Below, one piece after another: positions 50,863-61,788 of a stretch of DNA of 64,000 bases (its first letter is position 1; every line of letters begins with the position of its first letter). Source of the DNA: Ustilago trichophora (Eukaryota > Basidiomycota > Ustilaginomycetes > Ustilaginales > Ustilaginaceae); NCBI GenBank assembly GCA_900323505.1, contig OOIN01000002.1, positions 2,418,001 through 2,482,000 of the forward strand, written 5' to 3'. The notes under the pieces were generated by a model. It ran no database searches and had not been told where the DNA came from. It was given only the letters and a program-made list of their open reading frames with translations. The translations under genes were made by a program, and so were the position numbers.

Positions 50863-51240
50863 CTGCGTGGCAAGGAGGACTATCTGTGGAGCTTGATACC
50901 CTGCAATGCATGAAACCTTTTCTAAAATTTACTCACAATGACTGCTGGAAGAGACTCGCCACAATTCTGAGAGGTTTTGCTTGTGAGATGTCTGCTTGAT
51001 CCAAGGTGGAACCTCAAGCTCAAGCTCAACTTCGGTCATGCTTGAATTTGAAAGACTTCTGTCAGCCTCGTGGCACGCGACCCGTAAAGTGCAACGCGAA
51101 ATTTGAAAAGTGTTGGTCTTCGCGCTTGCTTGCGCAGAGGATTGCTTCTCAGGGTCTTCAGGTCTCTCCAGTGGACACAACACCGTAATCCTTCCACGTC
51201 TATCGAATGCTTTTGATCGCCAGCACCATGGCAAGACAGG
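50863..51240. other. intergenic stretch between ERG8 and TERT
   Basis: 378 bases holding the ERG8 3' flank and the TERT upstream region. An ATG at 51229 opens a short frame that stops after eight codons, a possible upstream ORF overlapping the TERT start. Nothing else seen. Confidence 0.5.
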
Positions 51241-54200
51241 ATGGAGCCTGGTAAATCAGGCGCTGATGTACGCTGCTCGGTGCTCCTCCGACACTTTGCT
51301 CGAGTCGTTCCGCTGTTGACCTTTGTTCGCGAGTGCTTTGGCGTCGAAGCAGCCGCATCGAGCTCCAGGCAGGTATGTGGGCTATCAGAGGAGCAGTGGA
51401 AGCGTCTTCGCGGGACCCTCGTCGGCATCGATGTCTCAGCATCCGGCTATACCATCAGACCCTCAGAAAGCGATCGCGGCGCTCGAAGCCAGACTGATGT
51501 GCACGGCACCATACACGAGGCTGTACAGGAAGCGCAGCTGCAAATCCTAGCCAACGCATCTGCGCGAGGCCCTTCCGCAACAAGAGGTAAGCAAGAAGCC
51601 TCGAGCAACGTTCTTTTGAAAGGCTACCGTCGACCCGATGATCGCCTAGAATCCTTCCGCGTCACATCGACCGGCCGACCGGGCCTGATCAATCTCTTCC
51701 CAAATTCGATGGTTACTGCCCTCGTTCTCGAGAAAGAGTGGCATTATCTCTTCGGACGAATTGGCGCCGAGAGGTTTATTTGGCTGCTAGTCCATACGAG
51801 TATATTTGTACCGCTACTGCGGCATGGTGCAGACGGAACTTGTTTCGTGCAACTCACCGGCGCTGCACTCAGTGAGCGATCTTCGAACACGGGTACGGTG
51901 ACCGCGGTCGAAGCGGCCGGCCATGCTAATGGGATCGGTCTCAAGCGCAAGCACAACGCAGCCCTATTGGATGGAGGACTTGCTCCAGAGGCTGGCCTCA
52001 CCAGGTATACCACTCTAGGCAAGGGAGCTAAGACCTTCGAGCGTGTCGATTCGAGGATCAGTGTGCGGTCGACAACCTCTGGGCCTGACCTCGACTACAC
52101 ACGTGGAAAAATCACAACCGCAAGCGGTCTCGATAGGAAGCCATCCGAGATCGTTGTCGTTCGAAGCCGGATGTTCTACGCTCGATGTTCGAGGAACAAG
52201 TCTGGTAGAGTAGAAATCGGGCTTCCCAGCGTGCACGTCTTGCCTCGCTCAGCCTCTGCAAAGGAGCTCGACAAAGTACTTCCCAGCTCCACTGCATCTT
52301 CCGGCACATCGTATCGCAGTAGGACTCCTGCAAATAGCCTTTCCATCGACAACAAGCAGCATCTCAAATCGCACAAAGCCATCTTCCATGACCGACGAAC
52401 GCGGCACCTGGCCAAGTATGTCTTTCCGCGCCAGTTCGGCCTGCACAATGTCTTCACTGGCGCGCGTGACTTTGATACCAGTACGCAGCCATTCAGAGAC
52501 TACACGGTCAGAGAGGTCGAAATTAAAGCGCTTGGTGCTAAGCGCACGCCCAAAGCGATCAGACCGGTTCTTCCGGTGCTAGCAAAGATACTGGCAAGAC
52601 ACGACAAGCTCAACTACAGAGCTTTACTCGATCGATGCTGTCCGTCTAGAGTGCCAAAGGGAAGATTGACCGCACAGGAACGCCAACAGATTGTGGAGGA
52701 TCTAGCGGAGGTCGAGGTTTTGGAGCCTAGCATGTGCCAAGACGAGCCAGTCAAGAGCACACAGAATTCGAAGGGTCGCACTGCCTTGAAATCGACAACG
52801 CAAACCAATGTCCAGCAGTCGCAAAGCCGTGCAAATGGATCACCGGCAAAGATCACAATAGAATTGGCGCCATCAGCACCACGCAAGCCACGATATACTA
52901 ATTACGCCGTCCCGACTACAGGTCAGGTGGTCCACTTTATCACGATGGCCATCAAATTTCTCCTTCCCCGCGACGTATTCGGGTCACTGCACAACCAGAA
53001 GATGGTTCTGAACACCATCGGTGACTTTGTCCGATTGCGCAGATACGAATCCTTCAACTTGCACCAGATCGCCCAGTCCTTCCGCTTCACTGACGTCGAT
53101 TGGGCACTGCCTCAACGTGCAATATCTCGGAAGCGCCGCTTGACACGCCTAGAGGCAGAGGATCGGAAAAAGCTCGTGCTCGAGCTGCTGTACTGGCTTT
53201 TTGACGGACTTGTCATCCCGCTCCTTCGGACCACATTTTATATCACCGAGACGGCTGCCTACAGGAACAAGGTGCTTTACTTTCGGCAGGATGACTGGCA
53301 CGTGCTCTCTCGACCAGTGTTGGGGCAGCTGAAGGAGTCCATCTTCGAACCACTCACGAGGGCTGAGGCGCTCTCGATAATGTCTTCTCGCAAGTTGGGA
53401 TATTCGCACGTTCGTCTTCTGCCCAAGGAGACGGGTGTCAGACCCATCGTCAATTTGCGCCGGAGGAGTACGAAGCAGGTACACATGGACCAGCAGGCCT
53501 CACAATCTGACGCCAACAGGACTAAATCCAAGACAAGAGCAAACCTGGCGAGTGCAAAGCAGAAGAAGGAGTCGCTCATCCTCGGACAGTCGATCAACTA
53601 CATCCTGCAGTCCGTCTTTCACATTCTGACCTACGAAAAAAGTCGGATGCTGACTGGTATGAATGCAGGCGGGGGTGACGACCGGGATAGCGACGCAAGC
53701 ATCAGCGGCGGTGATGTGAACCAGGGCATCCTTTCGAGCTCTGTTTTTGGGCCAAACGAGATCTATACGCAGCTCAAAATGTTCAAGCAGCGACTGTTGC
53801 AGGATCAGACGCGACCGGGTGGGTCGGCGAGAAAGAAGCTGTACTTTATCAAGGTCGATGTGAGATGCGCCTTCGACTCGATTGATCAGGGCAAGCTGCT
53901 CGAAATCATTGAGAAAATCCTGTGCAAGAGCCGTGAGCAGGAGACAGAGGGGTATCGCATTCATCGCTTCGCCAAAGTCATGCCTTCTGCCCACCACGAA
54001 GCCAAACCATCGGCAAGCATCGCGAGCGTGCCGCACGGGAACGCTACAAAACGCGAATTCGTTCGACTCGCACGTCCAGACTCGGAGCACATCGACTTTT
54101 TCGACCTCGCCTCTTCCCTGGCTGTTGCACTACACGACGTCGTGTTCGTGGACAGCGTGTCGTATCGCTACGAGTCGACATCGCTGGTTCTCAAGTTGCT

Positions 54201-55326
54201 GAGACAGCACATCACTGAAAATCTCATCAAGATCGGAAAGGAATTCTATCGGCAGCGGGTTGGCATTCCACAAGGGTCTAGCCTGTCGACGCTGCTCTGT
54301 AGTTTCTTCTACGCCGATATGGAGAGTCAGGACTCCTTCCTGAGCAGCCTGCGCACAGGAAACGCTTCAGGTAGGAACAGCCTGCTCATGCGCTACACGG
54401 ATGACTTTCTGCTGATTACCACCAGCAAGCGTCAAGCCAGAAGATTCTACGATGTCATGCGCAAAGGACACCCTGAATATGGATGCTTCATCAGCGCCGA
54501 GAAGACCCTGACGAACTTCGATCTGCTTGACGCTAGCAACACGGCTGGGCCTTTGATAGCTCGCATCTACGGCCAAGACTTTCCCTGGTGCGGTCTCACG
54601 GTCAGCACAAAGGACCTTGGCGTTTCGACCGATCTGGCACGTTATGCCGGAATCGACATCCGCGATACACTTACGGTCGAATACTGTCGTCGACCAGGCG
54701 CTGCATTGGTGGAAAAGATGATTCAGTCGGTAAAATCTCGCTGCCACATCCTGTTCACCGATACGGCGCTGAATGGAGACAGGAGGGTTTACGCCAACAT
54801 CTACTCGAGCTTCCTCGTCGCTGCTCTCAAGCTCACCGCCTATCTTGGAGAGTTGAGACGATTCAAAGTCACTTTCTCGGCTGAGTACCTGTTCAATGCA
54901 ACCCAGAGGCTAGTCAAGTTTACAAGCAGATACATCGGATCTCGTGCTGCTAGCGCTCAGACAAAGCTGCAAACTATGGGCTCAAAGAGCAAAAAGGGAG
55001 CAGTCCAATCCTTTAAGTCAGGTATCAGAGGAAGGAGGAGGAGAACTGCTTCTTGGAGAGTAAGCTGTACGGTTCAGCCGCGCTACGTCCACTGGCTAGG
55101 ATACTCAGCCTTTTTGGCCGTGCTGTCTCGGCAAGGGCCCAACCGAAAAGACAGCAAAGAATCTCGCAGCCCCTACTTCCGCAGTCTAGACAACGAGACG
55201 AGGCAGTCGCTGATCAGCATGATTGAAGAGAGCGCTCAGCATACTTCGCATACTGCTGCAAGGAGGAGATTGGGTGGAGTCGCGGCAAAAGCATTGAAGG
55301 AAGCTCAAAGGTCGCTTCGGATTTGA
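51241..55326 (+). CDS. TERT: telomerase reverse transcriptase catalytic subunit
   Basis: Copies the telomerase RNA template onto chromosome ends. The protein is 1,361 residues in one exon, close to the size reported for Ustilago maydis Trt1. A TEN-like N-terminal region precedes the RNA-binding domain with the CP/T motifs (about 600-670; FNLHQIAQSFRFTDVDW, LFDGLVIPLLRTTFYIT). Reverse-transcriptase motifs follow: 2 (RLLPKETGVRPIVNL), A with D873 (FIKVDVRCAFDSID), B' (GIPQGSSLSTLLCSFF), C with D1054 and D1055 (RYTDDFLL), D, and E (WCGLTVS). All three catalytic aspartates are present. The ATG at 51241 directly precedes the TEN-like LLRHFARVVPLLTFVRE. A long insert separates motifs 2 and A. No telomerase RNA template was found beside it. 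Confidence 0.96.
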   Translation: MEPGKSGADVRCSVLLRHFARVVPLLTFVRECFGVEAAASSSRQVCGLSEEQWKRLRGTLVGIDVSASGYTIRPSESDRGARSQTDVHGTIHEAVQEAQLQILANASARGPSATRGKQEASSNVLLKGYRRPDDRLESFRVTSTGRPGLINLFPNSMVTALVLEKEWHYLFGRIGAERFIWLLVHTSIFVPLLRHGADGTCFVQLTGAALSERSSNTGTVTAVEAAGHANGIGLKRKHNAALLDGGLAPEAGLTRYTTLGKGAKTFERVDSRISVRSTTSGPDLDYTRGKITTASGLDRKPSEIVVVRSRMFYARCSRNKSGRVEIGLPSVHVLPRSASAKELDKVLPSSTASSGTSYRSRTPANSLSIDNKQHLKSHKAIFHDRRTRHLAKYVFPRQFGLHNVFTGARDFDTSTQPFRDYTVREVEIKALGAKRTPKAIRPVLPVLAKILARHDKLNYRALLDRCCPSRVPKGRLTAQERQQIVEDLAEVEVLEPSMCQDEPVKSTQNSKGRTALKSTTQTNVQQSQSRANGSPAKITIELAPSAPRKPRYTNYAVPTTGQVVHFITMAIKFLLPRDVFGSLHNQKMVLNTIGDFVRLRRYESFNLHQIAQSFRFTDVDWALPQRAISRKRRLTRLEAEDRKKLVLELLYWLFDGLVIPLLRTTFYITETAAYRNKVLYFRQDDWHVLSRPVLGQLKESIFEPLTRAEALSIMSSRKLGYSHVRLLPKETGVRPIVNLRRRSTKQVHMDQQASQSDANRTKSKTRANLASAKQKKESLILGQSINYILQSVFHILTYEKSRMLTGMNAGGGDDRDSDASISGGDVNQGILSSSVFGPNEIYTQLKMFKQRLLQDQTRPGGSARKKLYFIKVDVRCAFDSIDQGKLLEIIEKILCKSREQETEGYRIHRFAKVMPSAHHEAKPSASIASVPHGNATKREFVRLARPDSEHIDFFDLASSLAVALHDVVFVDSVSYRYESTSLVLKLLRQHITENLIKIGKEFYRQRVGIPQGSSLSTLLCSFFYADMESQDSFLSSLRTGNASGRNSLLMRYTDDFLLITTSKRQARRFYDVMRKGHPEYGCFISAEKTLTNFDLLDASNTAGPLIARIYGQDFPWCGLTVSTKDLGVSTDLARYAGIDIRDTLTVEYCRRPGAALVEKMIQSVKSRCHILFTDTALNGDRRVYANIYSSFLVAALKLTAYLGELRRFKVTFSAEYLFNATQRLVKFTSRYIGSRAASAQTKLQTMGSKSKKGAVQSFKSGIRGRRRRTASWRVSCTVQPRYVHWLGYSAFLAVLSRQGPNRKDSKESRSPYFRSLDNETRQSLISMIEESAQHTSHTAARRRLGGVAAKALKEAQRSLRI

Positions 55327-55592
55327 CCGACTCTGTCTGCACCCTCTTCTTTGAGGATACAAACATCATCACCATAGATTGGAGCCTCTCCCTAGAAATA
55401 CGTTCCAATCCAAAGCTATTGAACCAGTGAAAAAATGACGAAATGTTAGATTTGTATACCATCTTGGGCCGCAACTCCCTCCGAAAGCTCGGATCTCGGA
55501 TGTCTGTCCCCCGCACCACTACTTCGACCATTCGTTCTACACTCTCCACCCAGAACCGTCTCTACGCTGCACGAAGCTTCACATGGGCAAAG

Positions 55593-57398
55593 ATGGCCGA
55601 GCCGGTGAGATCGACGGATTTAGATGCTGAGTCCGACCCATGTTCCCACAAGCTAGGTGACGGTGCCGCTTCACCAGGACTGAGCCGTGAGCAAATCCTT
55701 CGAGAACGGATAGCTGCGGCGCGCAAGGAGCGAACCGACGGCGAGGACTATAGCCACACGAATCAACAGCCAAGTAGCAAGAGGGCGAAGCTTGACGATA
55801 CCCATCCAATCGCAGATGGACAGCACGACTTTCCAGGCGAGGATGACGCAGCTGTCAAGACACTCACAGAAATTGTTGAGCCCTTGAACGCCGCACCACT
55901 GCCACCACCATCACCAGAGCAGACTGCACCTTACGAACGAGCACAGACATGGTCGGCCCTGAGTCGCTCTCAACATCCATCCATCGGCACTTCCCGCTCG
56001 ATTTACAGCTACGAGCGTCTCAATCATATCCAAGAAGGTACTTATGGCGTTGTCTTTCGAGCTCGACCGCGCGACTCTTCTCCACCACCAAATGGCGGTC
56101 CCTCCACTTCTTCAACTTCGCGAGATGTTGCGGTGAAGAAGCTCAAGCTCTCCAAGAACGGGCTCGACCACGATGGATTCCCCATCACATCTCTTCGCGA
56201 AATTCAAGCTTTGACGCTTGCCAAGCAACACTCTTCCGTGATCCGCTTGCACGAGGTGTGTATCGGAAAAACACTCGATCAGATCTTTCTGGTGATGGAG
56301 TTCATGGAGCACGACTTGAAGACTTTGTTAACGTCGTTTCACAAAGCACGGACGTGCTTCGCACCGAGTGAGGTGAAGACACTTCTACATCAGCTGCTGA
56401 CAGCCACCAAGCAGTTGCACGAGGATTGGATCCTCCATCGAGATTTGAAAAGCAGCAATCTGCTCATGGACAACAGAGGGAGATTGAAAGTGGCCGACTT
56501 TGGACTGGCCAGAAGATACGGCGATCCTATTGCAGGATGGACACCAGCTACCGAGCCTCGACGAAGCAGCGAAGCAGGCAAAGGTTCGACCGACGCCTCG
56601 AAATCCAAAGAAGAGGAGCAGGACGGTGGAATGACAGATCTAGTCGTCACCCTATGGTATCGCGCCCCGGAACTTCTCCTACTCAACCAATTGAACGAGA
56701 AGCACGAAGAACAAATGGATCGACACGCTTCGAAAGCCCTCTACAATGGTTCCAAAAGCGGCAAAGTTTCAAGATCAGATGCGGCATCAAATCCCCCCAC
56801 TTTGACCGCACCACCGTTGTACGATGAAAAGATCGACATGTGGAGCATCGGATGCATCTTTGCCGAGCTTCTACTTACCAGCAAGACCGGCGGTAGCTTG
56901 TTCCAAGGCAAAAATGAAGCTGATCAACTGCGTCGTATTCGCCAAATCTTGGGTCCGCCAAATAGTACCATCTGGCCTGATCTGGCACTCTACTCCTCGC
57001 TTGGCAAAACACAAAGAGCACCTCAACCATCAAGATCAGCAGTACTGCGCGAAGAACAACGCATCAAGGAGAGACTTGAAACCGAATTCCATCCCAATCG
57101 TCTCACCCCAGCTACGCTTGACCTACTATTTAGGCTGCTGCATTACGATCCAAAGCAGAGAATTGGGGCTGGGGAGGCGTTGAATCATGAATATTTTACA
57201 CACGAGGCGCCAAAGATGGCGCATCCGGATTCGTTTGGGAGTTTTCCAAGTGTTGCAGCTGGTGAATGGGTGCCTTGTGAAACGGCTAGTGTGTCAAAGG
57301 AAGCTCGGTTGTGTGGGCGAGATGGGATGAAACATGATGGGTTCAAGACCGAGACTGGAAAGAATAATTACTCGTTGGAGTTTGACTTTGGCGTCTAA
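55593..57398 (+). CDS. CDK11/PITSLRE-type cyclin-dependent kinase
   Basis: Serine/threonine kinase, 601 residues from the ATG at 55593. It has the glycine loop IQEGTYGVVF, catalytic lysine K182 (VAVKKL), a literal PITSLRE helix (197-203), HRD D284 (LHRDLKSSNLL), DFG D302, and LWYRAPELLLL. PITSLRE marks the CDK11 family, which acts in transcription and splicing; CDK10 normally has PISSLRE. Two features are unusual. The activation segment has a 25-30 residue insert between DFGLARRYG and VVTLWYRAPE. A further insert of about 45 residues lies between the APE helix and DMWSIG. The frame is open to ATGs at 55443 and 55500; 55593 was chosen for its better start context. It lies 266 bases after TERT. 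Confidence 0.88.
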   Translation: MAEPVRSTDLDAESDPCSHKLGDGAASPGLSREQILRERIAAARKERTDGEDYSHTNQQPSSKRAKLDDTHPIADGQHDFPGEDDAAVKTLTEIVEPLNAAPLPPPSPEQTAPYERAQTWSALSRSQHPSIGTSRSIYSYERLNHIQEGTYGVVFRARPRDSSPPPNGGPSTSSTSRDVAVKKLKLSKNGLDHDGFPITSLREIQALTLAKQHSSVIRLHEVCIGKTLDQIFLVMEFMEHDLKTLLTSFHKARTCFAPSEVKTLLHQLLTATKQLHEDWILHRDLKSSNLLMDNRGRLKVADFGLARRYGDPIAGWTPATEPRRSSEAGKGSTDASKSKEEEQDGGMTDLVVTLWYRAPELLLLNQLNEKHEEQMDRHASKALYNGSKSGKVSRSDAASNPPTLTAPPLYDEKIDMWSIGCIFAELLLTSKTGGSLFQGKNEADQLRRIRQILGPPNSTIWPDLALYSSLGKTQRAPQPSRSAVLREEQRIKERLETEFHPNRLTPATLDLLFRLLHYDPKQRIGAGEALNHEYFTHEAPKMAHPDSFGSFPSVAAGEWVPCETASVSKEARLCGRDGMKHDGFKTETGKNNYSLEFDFGV

Positions 57399-57965
57399 CT
57401 TACTGGACGGTGGTAATGCTTGATAGCGAATTGAATCTTGCCTCCCTCATTAACAATTTGATTTGATAGACAGGGGGAATACGTCTCGTGACCGATGGTG
57501 CTTTATCCGAAGTCCCGAAAAGTTTATGTGCAGGTCACACTTCACATACAGTACACTCAAGAACATCACGATAAAACTAAAAGCTGAACATGTTGAGAGC
57601 AAAAAGAAACCCATCTTACTAATACACTCAACACTTCTCAACGTTCGAATCACTGCGCATGAATAACGTCAACGTCGGCTAGGGTGCGCAACCAAATGGC
57701 TCACTTTAAAAGAGTCAGTCATCATTTGCTTCGTTCTTCTCCGTCAACCCAAAAAACCGCAGTGGGATTCAAGTCAGACTTCAGCGCAGGCCAATACAAT
57801 GATCCACTCTGAATGAGTCGAAAGTTGCTTTCAGAAAGATTGCACCAGGATGATGATAAGAGAATGATGTGATTGTGTCAAAGAACGTAAAAGTGGTATC
57901 TAGTGCGTCTCCAGAAGAAAAGAAAACAGAATCGTATCACGACGCGAGAAACACTTCGACCCTTC
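57399..57965. other. intergenic stretch between converging CDK and Srf1-like genes
   Basis: About 570 bases of 3' flanks. Contains one TACAGTA at 57547-57553. No gene seen. Confidence 0.5.
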
Positions 57966-60080
57966 TCATCTCCTACTACCTCCCGTCACCCTAACAAAGA
58001 TACGGAAAAGTGAGACGGTGAGTACAATAATATACGCCAGCAAGCTGACGAACACCAGTCCGATCAACGATCCTTGCAAACGGCAAATGTATGGTTTGCG
58101 ATTCGGATTATTGAGAGGATTGGGTCTATCTGCTGGAGGCTGTCGAGGGCCCACATAAGGGCTTCCGTAGTTGACGCAGATCAATGTCGATGTAAAATAG
58201 TTGTCAAAAGTGAGGGAGAGCTCTGACGACCACAAGCAGATGAAGATGAGCTCGACAACGGTGTACGAGAGCTTGGATTGGACCGTCCACAATCCGATGG
58301 GTCGACCAAAGTATTCGAGCCAAATCTGGAATCCAACATGTACCAGACTGAGGGGGGCAAAGATGATTGCGACCAAGGGAGAGGCACCGACGGCATCATT
58401 TGCGCCTTCAGAGCGAAGTATGACGAGCAGCTTAATGGCAACTGCCAGCGTGGCGGAGGTGAAGGCGATGTTGATGAGTCGGAAGAGGAGTGGAACAAAA
58501 GGGTTGTGGATTAGGAAATTCTTCCAGGTTTCGAACCAGGCACTTTTGCGTCCGTCCTTGGAGCCGATTGTGCGGCCAGAGTCGGTGCGCGGGAAGTAGC
58601 CTGCTGCGTTCAATCCACCGTGACCGCGCTCTTCGGGTTTCCAGGGCGATGCCCAGCCGGGCGTGGCCGGTTGATGGACGGTAAAGACATCTGGGTGCTC
58701 CATCCTCGCCTTGAACGACATGGTGGGATAATCTGGCTCCGCGTCGTCCTGCTTGTGTTGCCTCTCTAGATCTCGATCATCGGCCCGAGTCGTAGATGTG
58801 CCGTCTGGCGAGGGGGATGCGTGACGCTGCTGATCCTTCAGCGTCGCTGATCGATCGCTGTTACCATGTCCCAACGGGGAAGCCACTTTGGCAGACTTTG
58901 GTGTGCCATGTTGCTTGTTGTTAAGCAAGCCACTGGCACCCAGACCGGCCGCCATGCCATTCCAGGTTCCTGCACCCAGCCCGTATCCGTGATGCGCTTC
59001 ATCACGATCCCTACTGCCGCGTTCTTGCATCTCAATGTCGCTGCTGTCGCCGCTGCTGCTTGCGTCGGAACGTGAAGAGTCGGAGCTGGAGCGATGCTGA
59101 TGTTGCTGCTGCTGCTGTCTCTTCTTGTTGTTGCTTTGACCGCCTCGGCGATTCCTGTGCGCCTTTTTGTTGGGAGTGTCCTTTTCGAGAGATTCTGAGC
59201 GCAATCGTTCGTGGTGGAAAGCCATGCGAAGATGATGCTCGTGCAGGCGCGAGCGGTATTTTTGAGGCAGCGTAAAGGTCCACCATCGGTCAGGGGAGGT
59301 GCTCTGTGCTTCTTGTGCCTCGGCTTGCTCGACTGCTTCTGGTGAGACCGCGCGGTCAAAGGCGATGCTCGTTTTGCCTAGGATCTCTGGCGCATCTGGC
59401 CTCCGCTCCGATGAGGGGCCGCTTTCGCTGCTGCGATCCTCACTTCTCACATCAGCAGCTGGTAAGTTGAGAGACTCCATGTCGTGCAGAGATCTCGGAA
59501 TGCTATGCGCCTGAGGACTGGCAGCTGGCGAGTGCGGTGGACTTGGTGACTCGTCGCGCGCCCATACTGGAACTGTGACGATGGTGGGATTGGCCCTGCT
59601 TCGCCTCGATCCCGTGCCATTGCGGCTTCCAGCCGTAAGATTGACAGAGCTGACCGCCGCTGATGCGCGACTTGACAGTCTTTGATGGCTGTGGCTCTCG
59701 CGCAGATGGCTTGCTCCAGCATTCCTCGATTGGTTTGCACTTGCCTCTCGTCTGTGGTGAAGGGATGCCTTGGGTCCTGCAGCGGGGGATCCAGTCAAGA
59801 AGGTGGAGCCGACTGCGGGAGAAGATGGTAAGGAAGCATTGTCGCCCCTCCTCTGAGCGGAAGGGGTAGCATGTAGGCTTTGCTCGTCAAACTGTACGGA
59901 AGGTGCCATGATGCTGGCGGGCCTGCTGTGACTTTCGCCTGTTTTGCGGTTGGCGCTGGCATCGTCCTTGGAGTGCGTGTTTGCTGCAGATACAGATGAT
60001 GCCGATGCTGCTGAGTTGTCGAGATTCAAAGGAGGAACAAGACCCGACGGTCGCTCCTGGGACGATCCACCGTCCGACAT
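57966..60080 (-). CDS. multispan membrane protein, Srf1-like (phospholipase D regulator family)
   Basis: The protein is 704 residues, single exon. The first 480 residues are Ser/Pro/Gln/His-rich and disordered, with a basic patch near 300-340. The C-terminal 200 residues hold four hydrophobic segments: FLIHNPFVPLLFRLINIAFT onward (about 520-555), SPLVAIIFAPLSLVHVGFQI (about 565-590), TVVELIFICLWSSELSL (about 603-622) and LIGLVFVSLLAYIIVLTVSL (about 672-695). The pattern of a FLIHNPFVPL motif before the first span, a middle WLEYFGRPIG loop and a short basic tail resembles fungal Srf1, reported in yeast as a regulator of the phospholipase D Spo14. That assignment is from memory of the family pattern and is moderate; a multispan membrane protein is certain. 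Confidence 0.7.
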   Translation of the reverse strand: MSDGGSSQERPSGLVPPLNLDNSAASASSVSAANTHSKDDASANRKTGESHSRPASIMAPSVQFDEQSLHATPSAQRRGDNASLPSSPAVGSTFLTGSPAAGPKASLHHRREASANQSRNAGASHLRESHSHQRLSSRASAAVSSVNLTAGSRNGTGSRRSRANPTIVTVPVWARDESPSPPHSPAASPQAHSIPRSLHDMESLNLPAADVRSEDRSSESGPSSERRPDAPEILGKTSIAFDRAVSPEAVEQAEAQEAQSTSPDRWWTFTLPQKYRSRLHEHHLRMAFHHERLRSESLEKDTPNKKAHRNRRGGQSNNKKRQQQQQHQHRSSSDSSRSDASSSGDSSDIEMQERGSRDRDEAHHGYGLGAGTWNGMAAGLGASGLLNNKQHGTPKSAKVASPLGHGNSDRSATLKDQQRHASPSPDGTSTTRADDRDLERQHKQDDAEPDYPTMSFKARMEHPDVFTVHQPATPGWASPWKPEERGHGGLNAAGYFPRTDSGRTIGSKDGRKSAWFETWKNFLIHNPFVPLLFRLINIAFTSATLAVAIKLLVILRSEGANDAVGASPLVAIIFAPLSLVHVGFQIWLEYFGRPIGLWTVQSKLSYTVVELIFICLWSSELSLTFDNYFTSTLICVNYGSPYVGPRQPPADRPNPLNNPNRKPYICRLQGSLIGLVFVSLLAYIIVLTVSLFRIFVRVTGGSRR

Positions 60081-61788
60081 GGTTGCTTTCTGACCGGTTC
60101 GCCGCGGACAGAGATCCTTTGGGTGCAGGTGGGGAATCTCTCACGGCAGCAGATTGACCGTGCGAACGTAGCCCACGGATCTATTTGGGAAACAAAGGCG
60201 AAATGAGCTGTGGCGCTGGTGGGAGTCTTTGCTGCGATCGTAAATGCACCTAAAATGAAGAACGCGCTCCGAACGAGCTTTGTACTTTAAGCTCTATCGT
60301 GCTGCTTGTCGTGCTTCGAGTCGTGACCTGTTGGTATTCGTGAAGGCGGACACGGGTCAAAGCTGGAAGGATAGGTTGGCGAGCAGATCTATGTCGGACA
60401 GGCAAGAGGATGAGGATGGGTGGAGAAGGCTGCGATGACGGATAAGGGAATGGTAAGCGGAAGACTAAAGAGATGATGACGAGTGTGGCATTTCTTCAAG
60501 CAGCGCCTTTGAGAGAGAGAGAGAGAGAGAGAGAGAAGAGAGATTTCTCGTGGCTCGCCAAAATAGCACCTGCAGCCCTGACAGACACAGCCAAGGCGCC
60601 AAGACATGTCGATTCCATCTCATTGCCCACTTCTCACTGCCTTTTTTGCTTCTCCAACTCACTTCAACCGCCCTGTGCTTGGCTCTCTTCTACACCCGCA
60701 CAATGAAATAACTTGGACACCGATATCCATTGACTGGCGTTGCAACGACAACATCAAAGTTGCAACATCAAAGCTTGCTTAGGTTGGACTTGATGCAGAA
60801 AACAACCTCGGGAATCTTCCCCGGCATTTCTAATTTCAGCCCACAAACAGGCCAAACCAGCTGCAGCAGCCCAAGTTCGCACACAGAAAAGGAGCTTGGA
60901 GAGCGTGGAACGTGCTGAATTGGAATTTGATTCTGTTTATTCTTCTCGAATTGACGTAATTTTGATGCCAAAGAGCCTTCGGCTTCTGCTTCTGTTGCAT
61001 GAGCCTCCTGACTCCATCACCAACGGTCAAACGGTGGCCAAAATAACCATATCCCACTCGAATAGACAATGCTTGCGACGACCAAATGGAATACAAAGAC
61101 AGTGCTAGGGCCGCAGCCTGTCTGAAAAGACTCACTTTGCCCCTTGTGTACAGTCAAGGTCTCGGCTTCCGAGGCTGTCACGTTACTATAGAGCCATGTG
61201 GCTGGTGACACTTCCCCCTAGGCCAAGAATGGACGAAAGATACTTTTTAGAATGAATGATATTTGCATCTGAGCAGCGTACAAGTGTTTACAGAAACGAG
61301 ACCATGTTATCGGAAATATGTCGAGGAGCACAAATTGAAACCAAAACGGGAAAGAGGCCGAAATAGACTCGAGTCACAATAGGAAAGGTGAAGAAGTAGA
61401 AAAAGGGGGGAAAGAGGATGCGAGCGAGTGTGGCCAAAGATCTATTGAGACAAGGAAGGAAAGGGAAGGAAAGGGAAGAAAGATCAATATGAAACGAAGG
61501 AAGGCAGGGAAATGCAGGATCGTGTTGATCGTCAAAGGTGAACGAAACAAATCATGGGGTGGACGTCGCATATGTGGCGATGATAGCCAAAGCTGACAAC
61601 CTTTTGGAAGCCTCGCAAAAGATGCAGAGGCTGAGTCAAAAATGCGTGCCGCAGAAATCACTGACAAGGTCACATCGGAAGAGCTCCGATAATCGAAAAG
61701 CGTTGATGCTCGAGCTGAGGTATCCGTTGATGATTAACTAGGCTGATGAGGCTGTGGCAATATCGAGACTAAAACTTGGGACAGACGC
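60081..61788. other. intergenic stretch between Srf1-like and CCCH genes
   Basis: About 1.7 kb: promoter of the Srf1-like gene, a GA tract, and the 3' flank of the CCCH gene with a GGAAAG-type purine repeat near 61451-61480. No gene recognised. Confidence 0.5.
60511..60536. repeat. (GA)13 microsatellite
   Basis: Perfect GA tract about 430 bases upstream of the Srf1-like start codon. Confidence 0.95.
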
